NCBI RefSeq assembly: GCF_002937115.1
Contig: NZ_NHRY01000272.1
Coordinates: forward strand, 62,001-126,000
DNA length: 64,000 bases
Source of the DNA: Rhodopila globiformis
GTDB taxonomy: Bacteria; Pseudomonadota; Alphaproteobacteria; Acetobacterales; Acetobacteraceae
Reading direction: 5' to 3'
Below the pieces are notes generated by a model that saw only the letters and a program-made list of their open reading frames with translations, was not told where the DNA came from and made no database searches. This document shows positions 7,986 through 16,355 of this stretch, piece after piece. Positions within the stretch are counted from its first letter, which is position 1. Each line of letters opens with the position of its first letter. The position numbers and the translations under genes were made by a program.

Positions 7986-9332
7986 TCAGGTCTTCATGTT
8001 GATGGTGACCTGCAGCATCTGGTCGGAACTGGTGACCACCTTGGCGTTCGCCGAGTAGGCCTCCTGCGCGACGATCAGTTGCGAGAATTCAGTGGCGATG
8101 TCGACGTTGGAGTTCTCGACCGAGCTGGTCACCAGGCTGCCGGCGCCGTTGGTGTTGACGGCGTTCGCCAGCGGCTGGCCGCTGGTCGTGGTGGCGCTGA
8201 AGGCCTGGCCGTTCTGACGCTGCAACTGGTTGGGGTCGTTGAAGGTGACCAGCGGGATCTGCGCGATCGTGCGCGACTGGCCGTTGTTGTAATTCACCAC
8301 GACGTCGCCGTTTTCCTGCATGGTGACGCTCGAGTAGCTGCCGGGCGGCACGCCGTCCTGGGTCAGGCCCTCCAGATTGTAGGTGGTTCCGGCATACTGG
8401 GTGAGGCCGCTGGTGCCGCCATAGGTGCCGAGATTGAGCATGATGGGCTGGGAGCCGCTGGAGCCGAAAGGGGCATTGAATCGCAGCCACGCCGCCGAGC
8501 CGGCGGTGGGGGAGGTGGCGTCGGAGGTGGTGAGCGCCAAACTACTGCTCGGGTCCGACACAACACTTCCGATCGTGCCGTCGGGAACCGTGATTCCGGT
8601 CGTTGAGCCGAACACGATATCGGCGGAGCCGCAATCGGTCGTGGTGCCAGTGTTGCTCACCGCCTTGATGTCGAGCGTCCAGTCGTTCGACGAGGTCTGC
8701 GACCAGTTCAGGTCGATCGTTTGCGCGGTGCCTAGGGAATCGTACACTGTGATCTGCGACGACAGTGGCGAGGTTGTGGTGGCGGTTCCGGACGCCGGCG
8801 TGGCCGGCAGGTTGGCCGACAGCGTCACCTTGGTCGTCGCCTGCGGATTGTAGCTGGTCTGGGTGACCTGGATCGGCACCAGGGCATTCTGGTTGATCGC
8901 GCCTTTCGAGATATCCGCCGTCCAGCCGTTCAGGTACTGCCCGGCAGTGTTCACCAGGTAGCCCTCGGCATTCATCGAGAAGTTGCCGTTGCGGGTGTAG
9001 TACTGCTCGGGATCGAAGGTGGGAACGTTGTTGACGATGCCGGTGGCCTGGGAGACGGCGAAGAAGCCCTGCCCGGTGATGGCCAGGGCCAGCGGGTTGT
9101 CCGACTGGGAGACGGTGCCCTGGACGTTGTTGACATAATCCGGCTGTGCCACGACTGCGCCGGATTCGTTGACGGTCGCGGTGCTGGTGGTGAGGTAGTC
9201 CTGGAAGCTGGTGTCGACGCGCTTGTAGCCGGTCGTCTGGCTGTTGGCGACGTTGTCGCTGATATTGCCGAACGCCGCGGACTGCGCGTTGAGGCCGCTG
9301 ATCGCGGTGCTGAGCGCCCCAAACAACGACAT
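7986..9332 (-). CDS. flgE: Flagellar hook protein FlgE
   Basis: A 448-residue protein with the flagellar basal body rod motif at the N-terminus (MSLFGALSTAISGLNAQ, then NVANSQTTGYKR), a FlgE-type central domain with LALAITGQGFFAV and YYTRNGNFSMNAEGYLVN, and the conserved C-terminal segment NVDIATEFSQLIVAQEAYSA. It polymerises into the hook. I chose the ATG at 9332 because an AGGAGG box sits 9 bases upstream; a TTG six bases earlier would be too close to it. It is the first gene of the minus-strand late operon, and a sigma-54-like promoter lies about 36 bases upstream. Confidence 0.95.
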   Translation of the reverse strand: MSLFGALSTAISGLNAQSAAFGNISDNVANSQTTGYKRVDTSFQDYLTTSTATVNESGAVVAQPDYVNNVQGTVSQSDNPLALAITGQGFFAVSQATGIVNNVPTFDPEQYYTRNGNFSMNAEGYLVNTAGQYLNGWTADISKGAINQNALVPIQVTQTSYNPQATTKVTLSANLPATPASGTATTTSPLSSQITVYDSLGTAQTIDLNWSQTSSNDWTLDIKAVSNTGTTTDCGSADIVFGSTTGITVPDGTIGSVVSDPSSSLALTTSDATSPTAGSAAWLRFNAPFGSSGSQPIMLNLGTYGGTSGLTQYAGTTYNLEGLTQDGVPPGSYSSVTMQENGDVVVNYNNGQSRTIAQIPLVTFNDPNQLQRQNGQAFSATTTSGQPLANAVNTNGAGSLVTSSVENSNVDIATEFSQLIVAQEAYSANAKVVTSSDQMLQVTINMKT

Positions 9333-9367
9333 TGCCAAAACCCTCCTGGTTTGCTGCGCCGTCCGTC

Positions 9368-9383
9368 AGCACAATCCGTGCCA
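9368..9383 (-). promoter_or_regulatory. Sigma-54-like promoter upstream of flgE
   Basis: Read on the minus strand the site is TGGCACGGATTGTGCT. This matches the sigma-54 consensus TGGCACG-N4-TTGCW at all but one position, with GG and GC at the required spacing. It lies about 36 bases upstream of the flgE ATG, in the gap between divergent flgE and fliK. Caulobacter hook and flagellin genes are sigma-54 dependent, so the position makes sense. An enhancer-binding site was not identified. Confidence 0.6.
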
Positions 9384-9566
9384 GACTGAAGTATCGGCAT
9401 TTCCTTGACCTGGAGCCCGGCGGCAACGGCAGGTGACGACCTGCCGGCAGAAAAAGCCCGGCAATAAATGCCGCTTCACGCGCGGAAATCGCGGCCGCCC
9501 GGATATTTTGCCTTGGCCCGAAGCTTGCGTCGGCGCAGGAAAATCCGCGTGGCAGGAGATCCGGTA

Positions 9567-11324
9567 TTGCCAGCCGCCATCGCGACCATGCCATCGAATG
9601 GCCCGGCCGCCGCCATTTCGCCTGCGCAGTCGCCCCCGGCCCACGCCGGGCCAGGCTTCCTCCAGGTGCTGCAGACGCTGAACGCCGCGCCGGGCGAGGC
9701 GGAAACCACGCCCGCGGCCGCGGCGGACGCAACGGAACCGTCCGCCTCCGGTGGCGACGCGCAAACGGATCCCCTGGCGAGCAGCACCCGGCCGGAGCCA
9801 CCCGCCGACAGCGCGCAATCATCGGCCACGGGCGCCGCGCAGGCACTGCCGGTGGCAGGCAATGGCCAGCAGCCGGCGACCGTGACCACTCCGCCGGCCG
9901 CGGCGGCGGGTAATCCGGCAGCCGATCTCATCGGCAACGCGGCGCTGGTGGCGAACGCGGCGCAAGCGGCGGGCGGCACCCGGCCGTCCGCACCGTCAGG
10001 CTTGGCTGGCGGGACGGGTCCGGCAACCGCCGCCGCCCGCCCGGCTACCGGGTTGCGCCGGCCGCAGCCGAGCCCCGCCGCGCAGGACGCGGCGCCATCC
10101 GCCACAACGAGTGGCGCAACGCCGGTCGGCGAGGACAGCGTTGCCCCCTCCGCCGCGATCCCGGCCGCCGACGCGCCAGCGTCGGCACCGGCGGCGGGCC
10201 CGGCGGTTTCTGACGCCTTCGCACAGGACGCCCTCCCACGGGACGCCGTGGCGGCAGAGGCGACGCATGCGGCGCCAGTCCGTGCCGCGGCCGGCAGCGG
10301 TGCGCCCGCCACGCGGAACGCCCATGGCACCGGCAAGGCAGCCGGATCGGGCACGCGCGACAGGCAAGCCGGCCAGGCGGCATCACCGGCCACGGTGACC
10401 GACCTGGCCGGGACCGCATCCCAGGCCGCGGCAGCCGCCGCGGTGTCTCTCCAGAACCCGGCGGCCGGGACAAGTGCCGCGCCGCAAGCCCCGGCAGCGC
10501 TGCCGTCCGCGGCGGCGTCACGCGGCGGCGTCGCGGGCCCGGCATCACGCGGCCACGCATCGCCGCTTCCGCTTGCTCCGGTGCCGGCGGACGCTGCCGT
10601 CCGGCAATCGGCGGTCACGGCATCCACCGCCGCGCGGCAGGCGCCACCCCAGGCTGCCGGGCCGCCGGCGGACCAACCGGCGAGCGGGACGGTATCGCCG
10701 CCGGGCCTGGCATTGACTCCGGCGGCGACGCCGCTGCCGGCGGCGGCCGCGAGCACCACGACCTCGGCCGGAACCGCCGACGCCGCCGCATCCGCGCCGG
10801 CGCCCGCCGCGCCGGTGGTGTCCGCGCCGGTGGCTGCCCAGGTCGCGCCCGCGCTGCTGACGCTTGGACAGGCCGCGGACGGCACCCGGCAGATGACGCT
10901 GCGTCTGCACCCGGCCGAACTGGGCATCGTCCAGATCCAGATCGGCCACAGCGCGGCCGGAGCGGCGCATGTCGAGATCACGGCCGAGAAGGCCGACACG
11001 CTGCAGGCCCTGCTGCGCGACCAGCCGCAGCTCCACCATGTCCTGGACCAGGCCGGCGTGCCCGCGGCCGGCCGCACGATCACCTTCCATCCTGCGACGG
11101 GGTCCGGGACAGCCGGCGACGGCGCCTTTGCCGCGCCGGGCCAGGGCCATGCCTCCGGCGGGCCCGCCGCGGGCACCGGCTCGCCCGGCGGCGGCAGGAA
11201 CGGCCAGGGCGGCGCCGAGGCGGGCAACGATGGCGGCAGCCGCCGGCAGGGCCGCCCGGCCGGCGGACAGGACGGCCCCGGCGGCGCGACGTCGTACCGC
11301 GTCGGCCTCGATATTTTGGCGTAA
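9567..11324 (+). CDS. fliK: Flagellar hook-length control protein FliK
   Basis: A protein of about 585 residues. The first 430 are an extreme Ala/Pro/Gly/Thr-rich low-complexity region. The C-terminal part holds the hook-length control domain: GTRQMTLRLHPAELGIVQIQI, then ITAEKADTLQALLRDQPQLH and LDQAGVPAAGRTITF. FliK measures hook length and switches export specificity at the flagellar secretion apparatus. The start is uncertain. A TTG at 9567 has an AGGAG box 8 bases upstream, while the ATG at 9588 lacks a well-placed box. It is divergent from flgE and followed 21 bases later by flgD, as in many flagellar clusters. Confidence 0.85.
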   Translation: MPAAIATMPSNGPAAAISPAQSPPAHAGPGFLQVLQTLNAAPGEAETTPAAAADATEPSASGGDAQTDPLASSTRPEPPADSAQSSATGAAQALPVAGNGQQPATVTTPPAAAAGNPAADLIGNAALVANAAQAAGGTRPSAPSGLAGGTGPATAAARPATGLRRPQPSPAAQDAAPSATTSGATPVGEDSVAPSAAIPAADAPASAPAAGPAVSDAFAQDALPRDAVAAEATHAAPVRAAAGSGAPATRNAHGTGKAAGSGTRDRQAGQAASPATVTDLAGTASQAAAAAAVSLQNPAAGTSAAPQAPAALPSAAASRGGVAGPASRGHASPLPLAPVPADAAVRQSAVTASTAARQAPPQAAGPPADQPASGTVSPPGLALTPAATPLPAAAASTTTSAGTADAAASAPAPAAPVVSAPVAAQVAPALLTLGQAADGTRQMTLRLHPAELGIVQIQIGHSAAGAAHVEITAEKADTLQALLRDQPQLHHVLDQAGVPAAGRTITFHPATGSGTAGDGAFAAPGQGHASGGPAAGTGSPGGGRNGQGGAEAGNDGGSRRQGRPAGGQDGPGGATSYRVGLDILA

Positions 11325-11345
11325 TCAACAGGCGGAGCATGCGTC

Positions 11346-12026
11346 ATGTCTGGAAGCGTAACGTCCTCGACCGGCACCACGTCGTCCGCGACCAGCAGCA
11401 GCGTCGCGGCACAGACCAGCAACGTGGCCCTGGACAGCCTGAGCAGCAATTTCTCGGACTTCCTGACGCTGCTGATGACCCAGCTGCAGAACCAGGACCC
11501 CAGCTCGCCGATGGACACGAACCAGTTCACCAGCGAACTGGTCCAGTTCAGCCAGGTCGAGCAGCAGATCAATACGAACAGCAACCTGACGCAGCTGATC
11601 CAGCTGACCCAGGCGAGCCAGGTCGAGCAGTCGGCGGGGATGCTCGGCAAGGCGGTGACGGTGAACAGCTCGCAACTGACGTTGCAGAACGGCTCGGCGA
11701 CGATCAACTTCAACACGACGGCGGCCGAGCCGGTCGCCATCGGCATCTATAGCGCCGCGGGCACGGAGATCCAAAGCGCGACGCTGACCAGCAGCGCCGG
11801 GGCCAACACCTGGACGTGGGACGGTAAGGACGCCAGCGGCAACACCATGTCCGACGGCGCCTATACCGTTAGCGTCAACACCGTGGGAACCAGCGGCACG
11901 ACAACGGCGGTGCCGTTCACGGTGACCGGCACGGCAACCGCGGTGCAGAACAACAGCGGCACAGTCGACCTGCAGATGGGCGGGCTGACCCTGCCGTTCA
12001 GCGACGTCGTTTCAGTCGGCTCATAA
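11346..12026 (+). CDS. flgD: Flagellar hook assembly scaffold FlgD
   Basis: A 226-residue protein. The N-terminal Ser/Thr-rich export region is followed by the conserved FlgD box (FSDFLTLLMTQLQNQDPSSP, then MDTNQFTSELVQFSQVEQQ). A FlgD Ig-like region follows (IGIYSAAGTEIQSATLTSSA, NTWTWDGKDASGNTMSDGAY). FlgD caps the growing hook and is shed when the hook is complete. It lies 21 bases after fliK, forming a fliK-flgD pair. Length is normal. Confidence 0.95.
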   Translation: MSGSVTSSTGTTSSATSSSVAAQTSNVALDSLSSNFSDFLTLLMTQLQNQDPSSPMDTNQFTSELVQFSQVEQQINTNSNLTQLIQLTQASQVEQSAGMLGKAVTVNSSQLTLQNGSATINFNTTAAEPVAIGIYSAAGTEIQSATLTSSAGANTWTWDGKDASGNTMSDGAYTVSVNTVGTSGTTTAVPFTVTGTATAVQNNSGTVDLQMGGLTLPFSDVVSVGS

Positions 12027-12112
12027 CCAGGCTGTCATCGCGGCGCGGTTGACGGAGCGGCCTTTCTCGCCATGCTGAGGCCCGGGATTTCAGCGTCCGC
12101 GGGAGGAACAAG

Positions 12113-12778
12113 ATGGGTGAGACGATCCAGTTGAAGTCGGCCGACGGCTTCAGCTTCTCGGCCTACGTCGCCGGTCCGGCCAATGCGACCAAAGGCGTCG
12201 TGGTGGTGCAGGAGATCTTCGGCGTCAATCACCACATCCGCGACATGGCGGATCGGTTCGCCGCGCAGGGCTACGCGGTGGTGGCGCCGGCGCTGTACGA
12301 TCGCGTGGAGAAGGGGGTGGAACTGGGCTACACGCAGGCTGACATCGACAAGGGTCGCGAATACCGGATGAAGCTGTCGGACGCGGACCTGATCAAGGAC
12401 GTCGAGGCTACGGCCGGGCACCTGTCGGGCAAGAAGCTGGGCATCGTCGGCTACTGTTTCGGCGGCACGGTCGCCTGGTGGGGGGCGACAAGGACGAACC
12501 GGTTCGCCGCGGCGTCCTGCTGGTATGGCGGCGGCATTCCGGGCACCAGGGACGAGCGGCCGAACTGCCCGGTGCAGATGCATTTCGGCGAGAAAGACGC
12601 CTCGATCCCGATGCATGATGTGGACGCGGTGCGGGCGGCGCAGCCGAAGGTGGAGGTGTATGTCTATCCCGGCGCGCAGCATGGGTTCGGGTGCAACGAG
12701 CGGGCCAGCTTCAGCAAGCCGGATTATGAGCAGGCGCAGCAGCGGACGCTGACGTTCTTTGCGAAGCATCTGGGGTGA
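12113..12778 (+). CDS. Dienelactone hydrolase family protein
   Basis: A 221-residue alpha/beta hydrolase. The likely catalytic triad is Cys115 in GYCFGG, Asp162 in HFGEKDASIP and His190 in YPGAQHGF, all at family-typical spacing. EIFGVNHHIRDMADRFAAQG near residues 34-53 is the hallmark of dienelactone hydrolases. These cytoplasmic enzymes open lactone rings such as dienelactone in chlorocatechol breakdown, but many family members act on unknown esters. No catabolic genes adjoin it, so the substrate is unknown. An AGGAACA box precedes the ATG at 12113. A hairpin follows the stop. Confidence 0.92.
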   Translation: MGETIQLKSADGFSFSAYVAGPANATKGVVVVQEIFGVNHHIRDMADRFAAQGYAVVAPALYDRVEKGVELGYTQADIDKGREYRMKLSDADLIKDVEATAGHLSGKKLGIVGYCFGGTVAWWGATRTNRFAAASCWYGGGIPGTRDERPNCPVQMHFGEKDASIPMHDVDAVRAAQPKVEVYVYPGAQHGFGCNERASFSKPDYEQAQQRTLTFFAKHLG

Positions 12779-12787
12779 CAATCCCCA

Positions 12788-12817
12788 ACAGGCCGCGATG
12801 CGCCGATTGCGGCCTGT
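12788..12817 (+). terminator. Hairpin after the dienelactone hydrolase gene
   Basis: Perfect 9-bp arms ACAGGCCGC (12788-12796) and GCGGCCTGT (12809-12817) with a 12-base loop, starting about 10 bases after the stop codon. There is no T-run after it, so it is a candidate terminator or mRNA-end stabiliser only. Confidence 0.5.
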
Positions 12818-13075
12818 AACCCGACATTGCTGAGCGGCAGCGCCCCGGGTAGGATGAAACGCCCGGGGCGTGTGACGTCAGGCTTTTTTGCTGGCCATCG
12901 CAGGAATTTCGGGGCGGCTACGGGAGTGGACGGGTCGAGGTGGCCGGATTCCCCGGACCGAGAGGCGCTTTCCTCTTTACATGGCACCTGATACTACGCT
13001 AAGCCGGGGTGCAATTATTTCCTCTTCGGTCCGGCCGTCCTTCGGCGCCCGGTGTTTCTGCGCGAGGCTCGCTCG

Positions 13076-13282
13076 GTGGAATCGCTTCTGTTCCTACTTG
13101 ACTGCGTGATATTCATTCTGATCGTAGTGATGGCTCTCATTGATGACCGCCGGAAACCCGGCGAGCCGGCGAAAAGTCTTTTTCGAACCCGGGACAGCAG
13201 CAATCGTGATGCTATCGTGACCGGCAGCCCCGCTGCCGGACGGACGCGGGCTGATGGCTTTGGCCGGGGCCTCGGCCGATGA
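13076..13282 (+). CDS. Small single-pass membrane protein upstream of the O-glycosylation ligase
   Basis: A 68-residue protein with one hydrophobic N-terminal segment (LLFLLDCVIFILIVVMALI) followed by a basic tail (DDRRKPGEPAKSLFRTRD). I chose the GTG at 13076 because a GAGG box lies 8 bases upstream; a GTG at 13052 is also in frame. Its stop codon overlaps the start of the ligase gene as ATGA, a strong sign of translational coupling and of a real gene. I do not recognise a family. By context it may be an accessory of the exosortase-associated glycan-transfer system. It is in the decaying cluster but is itself intact. Confidence 0.6.
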   Translation: MESLLFLLDCVIFILIVVMALIDDRRKPGEPAKSLFRTRDSSNRDAIVTGSPAAGRTRADGFGRGLGR

Positions 13283-14718
13283 GAGACCTTATGTTCGCGG
13301 CTGTCGTGATGCTGCTTGTGCCGCTGGGCCTGGTATCTGCGTACACCGGCATATTAGCATGGATCTGGACCGCCCTTCTGGCGCCGAACACTCTCCTGTA
13401 CGGCTTCATGTCCGGCGTTCCATTCAACAAGATCATTGCCATCGTGACACTTCTTGCCGTGTTCCTGGGGCGGGAAAAGAAGGATCTGTATCTGGACAAG
13501 GCGCTGGTTTTTCTGCTCCTGTTTTCAGTGGCGGTCACGATTTCCTGGCTTGGCAGCCTTGACCCCAGCGCCGCCGGCGATGACCTGTACATGAAGGTGA
13601 TTAAAATTGTTGTGCTGGCCTTCACGATAACGGCTGTCATGACGACCCGGCATCGTATAGAGCTTGCGGTCCTCGTTTGCGCAGTAGCGCTCGGATATTT
13701 CGGAGTGGCGGAAGGACTTTTCTCAATCGCATCCGGCGGCGGGCATAAGATTCTGGGCGAAGCCAGCATTGGTGATAACAACCAGTTGGCAACGGCACTC
13801 CTTATGGTGGCGCCACTTGTTTATTACCTTGTCTTACGCTCTGAACTGGCTGTCATCCGCATCGGTCTGTGGGTCGTGCTGGGACTCTGCGTTGTTACTA
13901 TCGTGATGACGTTTTCCCGAGGCGGATTCCTCGGGCTGTTGGTGCTGGCCGCATATCTGGTCAAGAACTCACGTAAAAAATTCCTGGCTGTTTTTCGTGT
14001 TGCGCTTGCCGGAATTTTGATTTTGACCCTGGCGCCGTCGTCCTGGTTCCACCGGCTTGATACCATTCAAACTGCGGACAACGACGGTTCCTTCATGGGT
14101 CGCGTCGTCGCCTGGAAAATGAGCCTGCTGATAGCGTTGGACCACCCATTCTTCGGCGGGGGCATGCATGCTGTTCAACATGGGCCCGTATGGACTCATT
14201 ATGCACCGCTCCTGCCGCGCGTGAATTTCGTGGAGACCCCACCTCCGGATGTCCATCCCCATGCCGCGCACAGCATATACTTCGAGGTGCTGGGGGACCT
14301 GGGATTCACCGGCCTTGCCTTGTTCCTGGCGGTCCTCGTTGCCACGTTGTTGAGTTGCCGCCGAATTTACCGCATGAGCAAGGGGCACCCATCCCTCACC
14401 TGGGCCGCCGATCTCGCGCGGTTGCTTCAGGTCAGCATCGTTGTCTACATGGTGACCGGTGCGGCATTGAGCATGGCATATTTCGAATTCGGTTACATCT
14501 TGATTGCGATAGTGTCCCGTTGCCGCCGCACCGTCGCACTTGCACTGGAAGCGCAGGCACCGGATGAACTCAGTTTGATCCCAAATCGGACTGACCCGCC
14601 ATGGCGAACGCCGGCAAAAGCCACGCCATCCAAGCCGCCGCGATGGTCCGATCGGATGCCTGCCAGACCGGCACGTTGGAACAGCCAGGGTACAGAGCGG
14701 TTCCCAGGAATGGAGTGA
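13279..14718 (+). CDS. O-glycosylation ligase / Wzy-like protein, exosortase A system-associated
   Basis: A 479-residue polytopic membrane protein with about ten hydrophobic segments and a Wzy/WaaL-type periplasmic loop. The N-terminus (MRDLMFAAVVMLLVPLGLVS, then ILAWIWTALLAPNTLLYGF) matches the exosortase-A-associated putative O-glycosylation ligase family. Family features include FSRGGFLGLLVLAAYLV and a long loop with HPHAAHSIYFEVLGDLGFTGL. Such proteins are thought to transfer lipid-linked glycan to exported PEP-CTERM proteins. The last 60 or so residues are hydrophilic, Pro/Arg-rich and unlike the family, so the C-terminus may have drifted or been disrupted. It is coupled to the small gene before it. 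A PEP-CTERM protein is encoded at 58862-59515. Confidence 0.82.
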   Translation: MRDLMFAAVVMLLVPLGLVSAYTGILAWIWTALLAPNTLLYGFMSGVPFNKIIAIVTLLAVFLGREKKDLYLDKALVFLLLFSVAVTISWLGSLDPSAAGDDLYMKVIKIVVLAFTITAVMTTRHRIELAVLVCAVALGYFGVAEGLFSIASGGGHKILGEASIGDNNQLATALLMVAPLVYYLVLRSELAVIRIGLWVVLGLCVVTIVMTFSRGGFLGLLVLAAYLVKNSRKKFLAVFRVALAGILILTLAPSSWFHRLDTIQTADNDGSFMGRVVAWKMSLLIALDHPFFGGGMHAVQHGPVWTHYAPLLPRVNFVETPPPDVHPHAAHSIYFEVLGDLGFTGLALFLAVLVATLLSCRRIYRMSKGHPSLTWAADLARLLQVSIVVYMVTGAALSMAYFEFGYILIAIVSRCRRTVALALEAQAPDELSLIPNRTDPPWRTPAKATPSKPPRWSDRMPARPARWNSQGTERFPGME

Positions 14719-14723
14719 TCGAC

Positions 14724-14930
14724 ATGAGCCTTATGGCCCAGCACATGCGGTATGGCTCGTTTGACCGCAATATCATCCCTGGCGTCTTATCCTGATTGTC
14801 GTCCTGGACCACAACGATATCATTCGCGCCGTACGACCGGTGCAGAACCGGTTTCTGCCAATAACCTTCCACGTGGCAGGGTTTCTGCTGCTGCCATTTC
14901 CGGTGAACCGCAGGCAGCTTTCGGCTTCAA
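14724..14930 (+). pseudogene. Frameshifted, truncated N-terminal fragment of a membrane acyltransferase-like gene
   Basis: Starting at ATG 14724, with a GGAG box 8 bases upstream and only 5 bases after the ligase stop, the frame reads MSLMAQHMRYGSFDR and then goes out of phase. Removing two bases near 14769 restores a clean membrane-protein sequence, YHPWRLILIVVLDHNDIIRA, followed by PITFHVAGFLLLPFPV. This looks like the first transmembrane region of an acyltransferase-type (OpgC or acyltransferase 3-like) protein. The similarity stops near 14930, where an ISL3 transposase remnant begins. The family assignment is tentative; the broken frame is visible directly. Confidence 0.5.
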
Positions 14931-14941
14931 TGGGCTCCTCG

Positions 14942-15190
14942 CTATCTCAAGTGGAAGGAAATATCTCGATCTTGCCAGCGTTGAGGTAGATCATCGCCTT
15001 CAGGTTGCGGGAAGAGCGGTATCCGCGGGCCTTGGCAGCCTGAGCAAGGCTGTTGATGCCTTCCAGCATGCCGTCCCATTGCCGCTTGATGGTGCTGGCG
15101 GCATCGATCACCGGCTGAAGGCGGCTGTGGGTCGAGAAGTACCACGTCATGAGGAAGGTCTCGGCGTCCTGACGGGACAGTTGCTCCTGA
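14942..15190 (-). mobile_element. ISL3-family transposase C-terminal remnant
   Basis: The minus strand encodes QEQLSRQDAETFLMTWYFS, then VIDAASTIKRQWDGMLEGIN and SLAQAAKARGYRSSRNLKA, ending MIYLNAGKIEIF. This is the C-terminal end of the ISL3 (DDE_Tnp_ISL3) transposase. It is badly worn: a stop lies just upstream, the rest of the gene is absent, and about a dozen residues between WDG and EGIN that intact members have are missing. No terminal inverted repeats were seen. The scrap lies between two other broken genes, which suggests that insertion and deletion damaged this cluster. Confidence 0.72.
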
Positions 15191-15196
15191 CAGCAA

Positions 15197-15644
15197 TGGC
15201 CGGTTTTCTACGGAACCGTTGTAGCCGGATTGCATCGGCTTTGCTGGCAACAGGCATTGGCGGCCTGCTGCTGCTGAGCCTGCCGGCCGTATCGGGGTTG
15301 TTGCTCGTGACACTTGAATCGGATTTGCCGACGTCGTCCAATATCGGCAATCCACCGCAGGCAATCATCATTCTTACTGGCGACGTGGCGCGCGGCGCTG
15401 GCGCATTGGATGTCGGGGCACTGATTTTGCAGCGAGAGCGGGCCGGCGCGGCGCTGCACCGTCGGATCGGCCTTCCCAATCCTTGTGACCGGCGGAACGC
15501 TCGACGGCGGCCCGCAGACGCTTGGCAACCTCATGGCCCGGAGTTCGGCTACATCGTTGCAAAGGTATTCCGTCACCACGCCGATTTGGCAATAATTCCG
15601 TAATAGACTGCGCTGTCCAACACAATTCTGCCGCCGCCCAATGA
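15197..15644 (+). pseudogene. Frameshifted YdcF/DUF218 family gene
   Basis: From ATG 15197 the frame gives a hydrophobic start (LLATGIGGLLLLSLPAVSGL) and the DUF218 strand NPPQAIIILTGDVARG, then ALILQRERAGAALHRRIGLP. It then fails near 15480. The next frame continues with ILVTGGTLDGGPQTLGNLMA, the motif that follows in the family, and ends at a stop near 15596. A third frame still shows NSVIDC..QHNSAAAQ, reminiscent of the family's NS.DT..NA segment, to about 15644. YdcF/ElyC/SanA-like proteins act in envelope biogenesis, and some lie beside exosortase genes. At least two frameshifts make this a pseudogene. Confidence 0.72.
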
Positions 15645-15767
15645 ACGGCCCGCAGTCCATACCGTTATCGAGACCTACTGACTTTTGACTCCAAGCAGCA
15701 CCCAATCCCGAAACTTTCGCTGCCCAACGGTGTTCGCTTATGCAAGTCCATGGACAGGAGGGTCGAG

Positions 15768-16355
15768 TTGAGGCTGTATCGAGCGTTCGTCGTTATGAGC
15801 TTGGTTACTGGAACCCCAATCGCTGCCATCGCCGCACCACCCCCCGATTCTGCCGCGGCGCGGCAGGAGGCCGAGCGCCTGAACAGCCTGCCGCCGGTGC
15901 GGCCACCCAACGCCGTGCGCATCGATCACTCGGGCCGCAAGGAGGAAGGACGCGGCTCGTACTACGCCCGGTACTTCGACAACCGGAAGATGGCCGACGG
16001 CAACCGGATGAACCCGAATTCCAACATCGCCGCCAGCAAGAGCCTGCCGCTGGGCAGCGTCGCCAAGGTCACCAACCTGGACAATGGTAAGACCGCAACA
16101 GTGAAGGTCGAGGACCGCGGCCCCTACGTCAAAGGGCGCGTCATGGACGTCGCGCCCAAGGTCGCGAGCAAGCTGCATATGAAGGAGAAAGGCACCGTGC
16201 CGGTGGAAGTGAAGCCTGTCACCGTGCCGCAACCGGACGGCGGCGTGAAACTCGGCGCCGGTGCCGCCGATGCCACGCCACAGGAAATCCAGCGGGCCGT
16301 CACGATGACCAGGGAGCTGACCGGCTCCGCCGACACCGAGACGGCCGCGAAGTAG
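15768..16355 (+). CDS. RlpA-like double-psi beta-barrel exported protein
   Basis: A protein of about 195 residues with an N-terminal signal peptide (RLYRAFVVMSLVTGTPIAAIAA) and an RlpA double-psi beta-barrel: GRGSYYARYFDNRKMADGNR, then SLPLGSVAKVTNLDNGKTAT and VEDRGPYVKGRVMDVAPKVA. RlpA proteins bind or cleave denuded septal glycan strands in the periplasm. No SPOR domain is present, so it is a short form and may not be septal. I prefer the TTG at 15768 because AGGAGGG ends 5 bases before it and it gives a compact signal peptide; an ATG at 15750 is in frame but lacks a Shine-Dalgarno box. It ends directly against the stop of convergent mtnP. Confidence 0.85.
   Translation: MRLYRAFVVMSLVTGTPIAAIAAPPPDSAAARQEAERLNSLPPVRPPNAVRIDHSGRKEEGRGSYYARYFDNRKMADGNRMNPNSNIAASKSLPLGSVAKVTNLDNGKTATVKVEDRGPYVKGRVMDVAPKVASKLHMKEKGTVPVEVKPVTVPQPDGGVKLGAGAADATPQEIQRAVTMTRELTGSADTETAAK

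Noticed and set aside
9476-11746. Minus-strand 756-residue open frame opposite fliK and flgD
   Set aside because: It is the shadow of the Ala/Pro-rich FliK coding sequence; the plus-strand frame has the FliK C-terminal domain.
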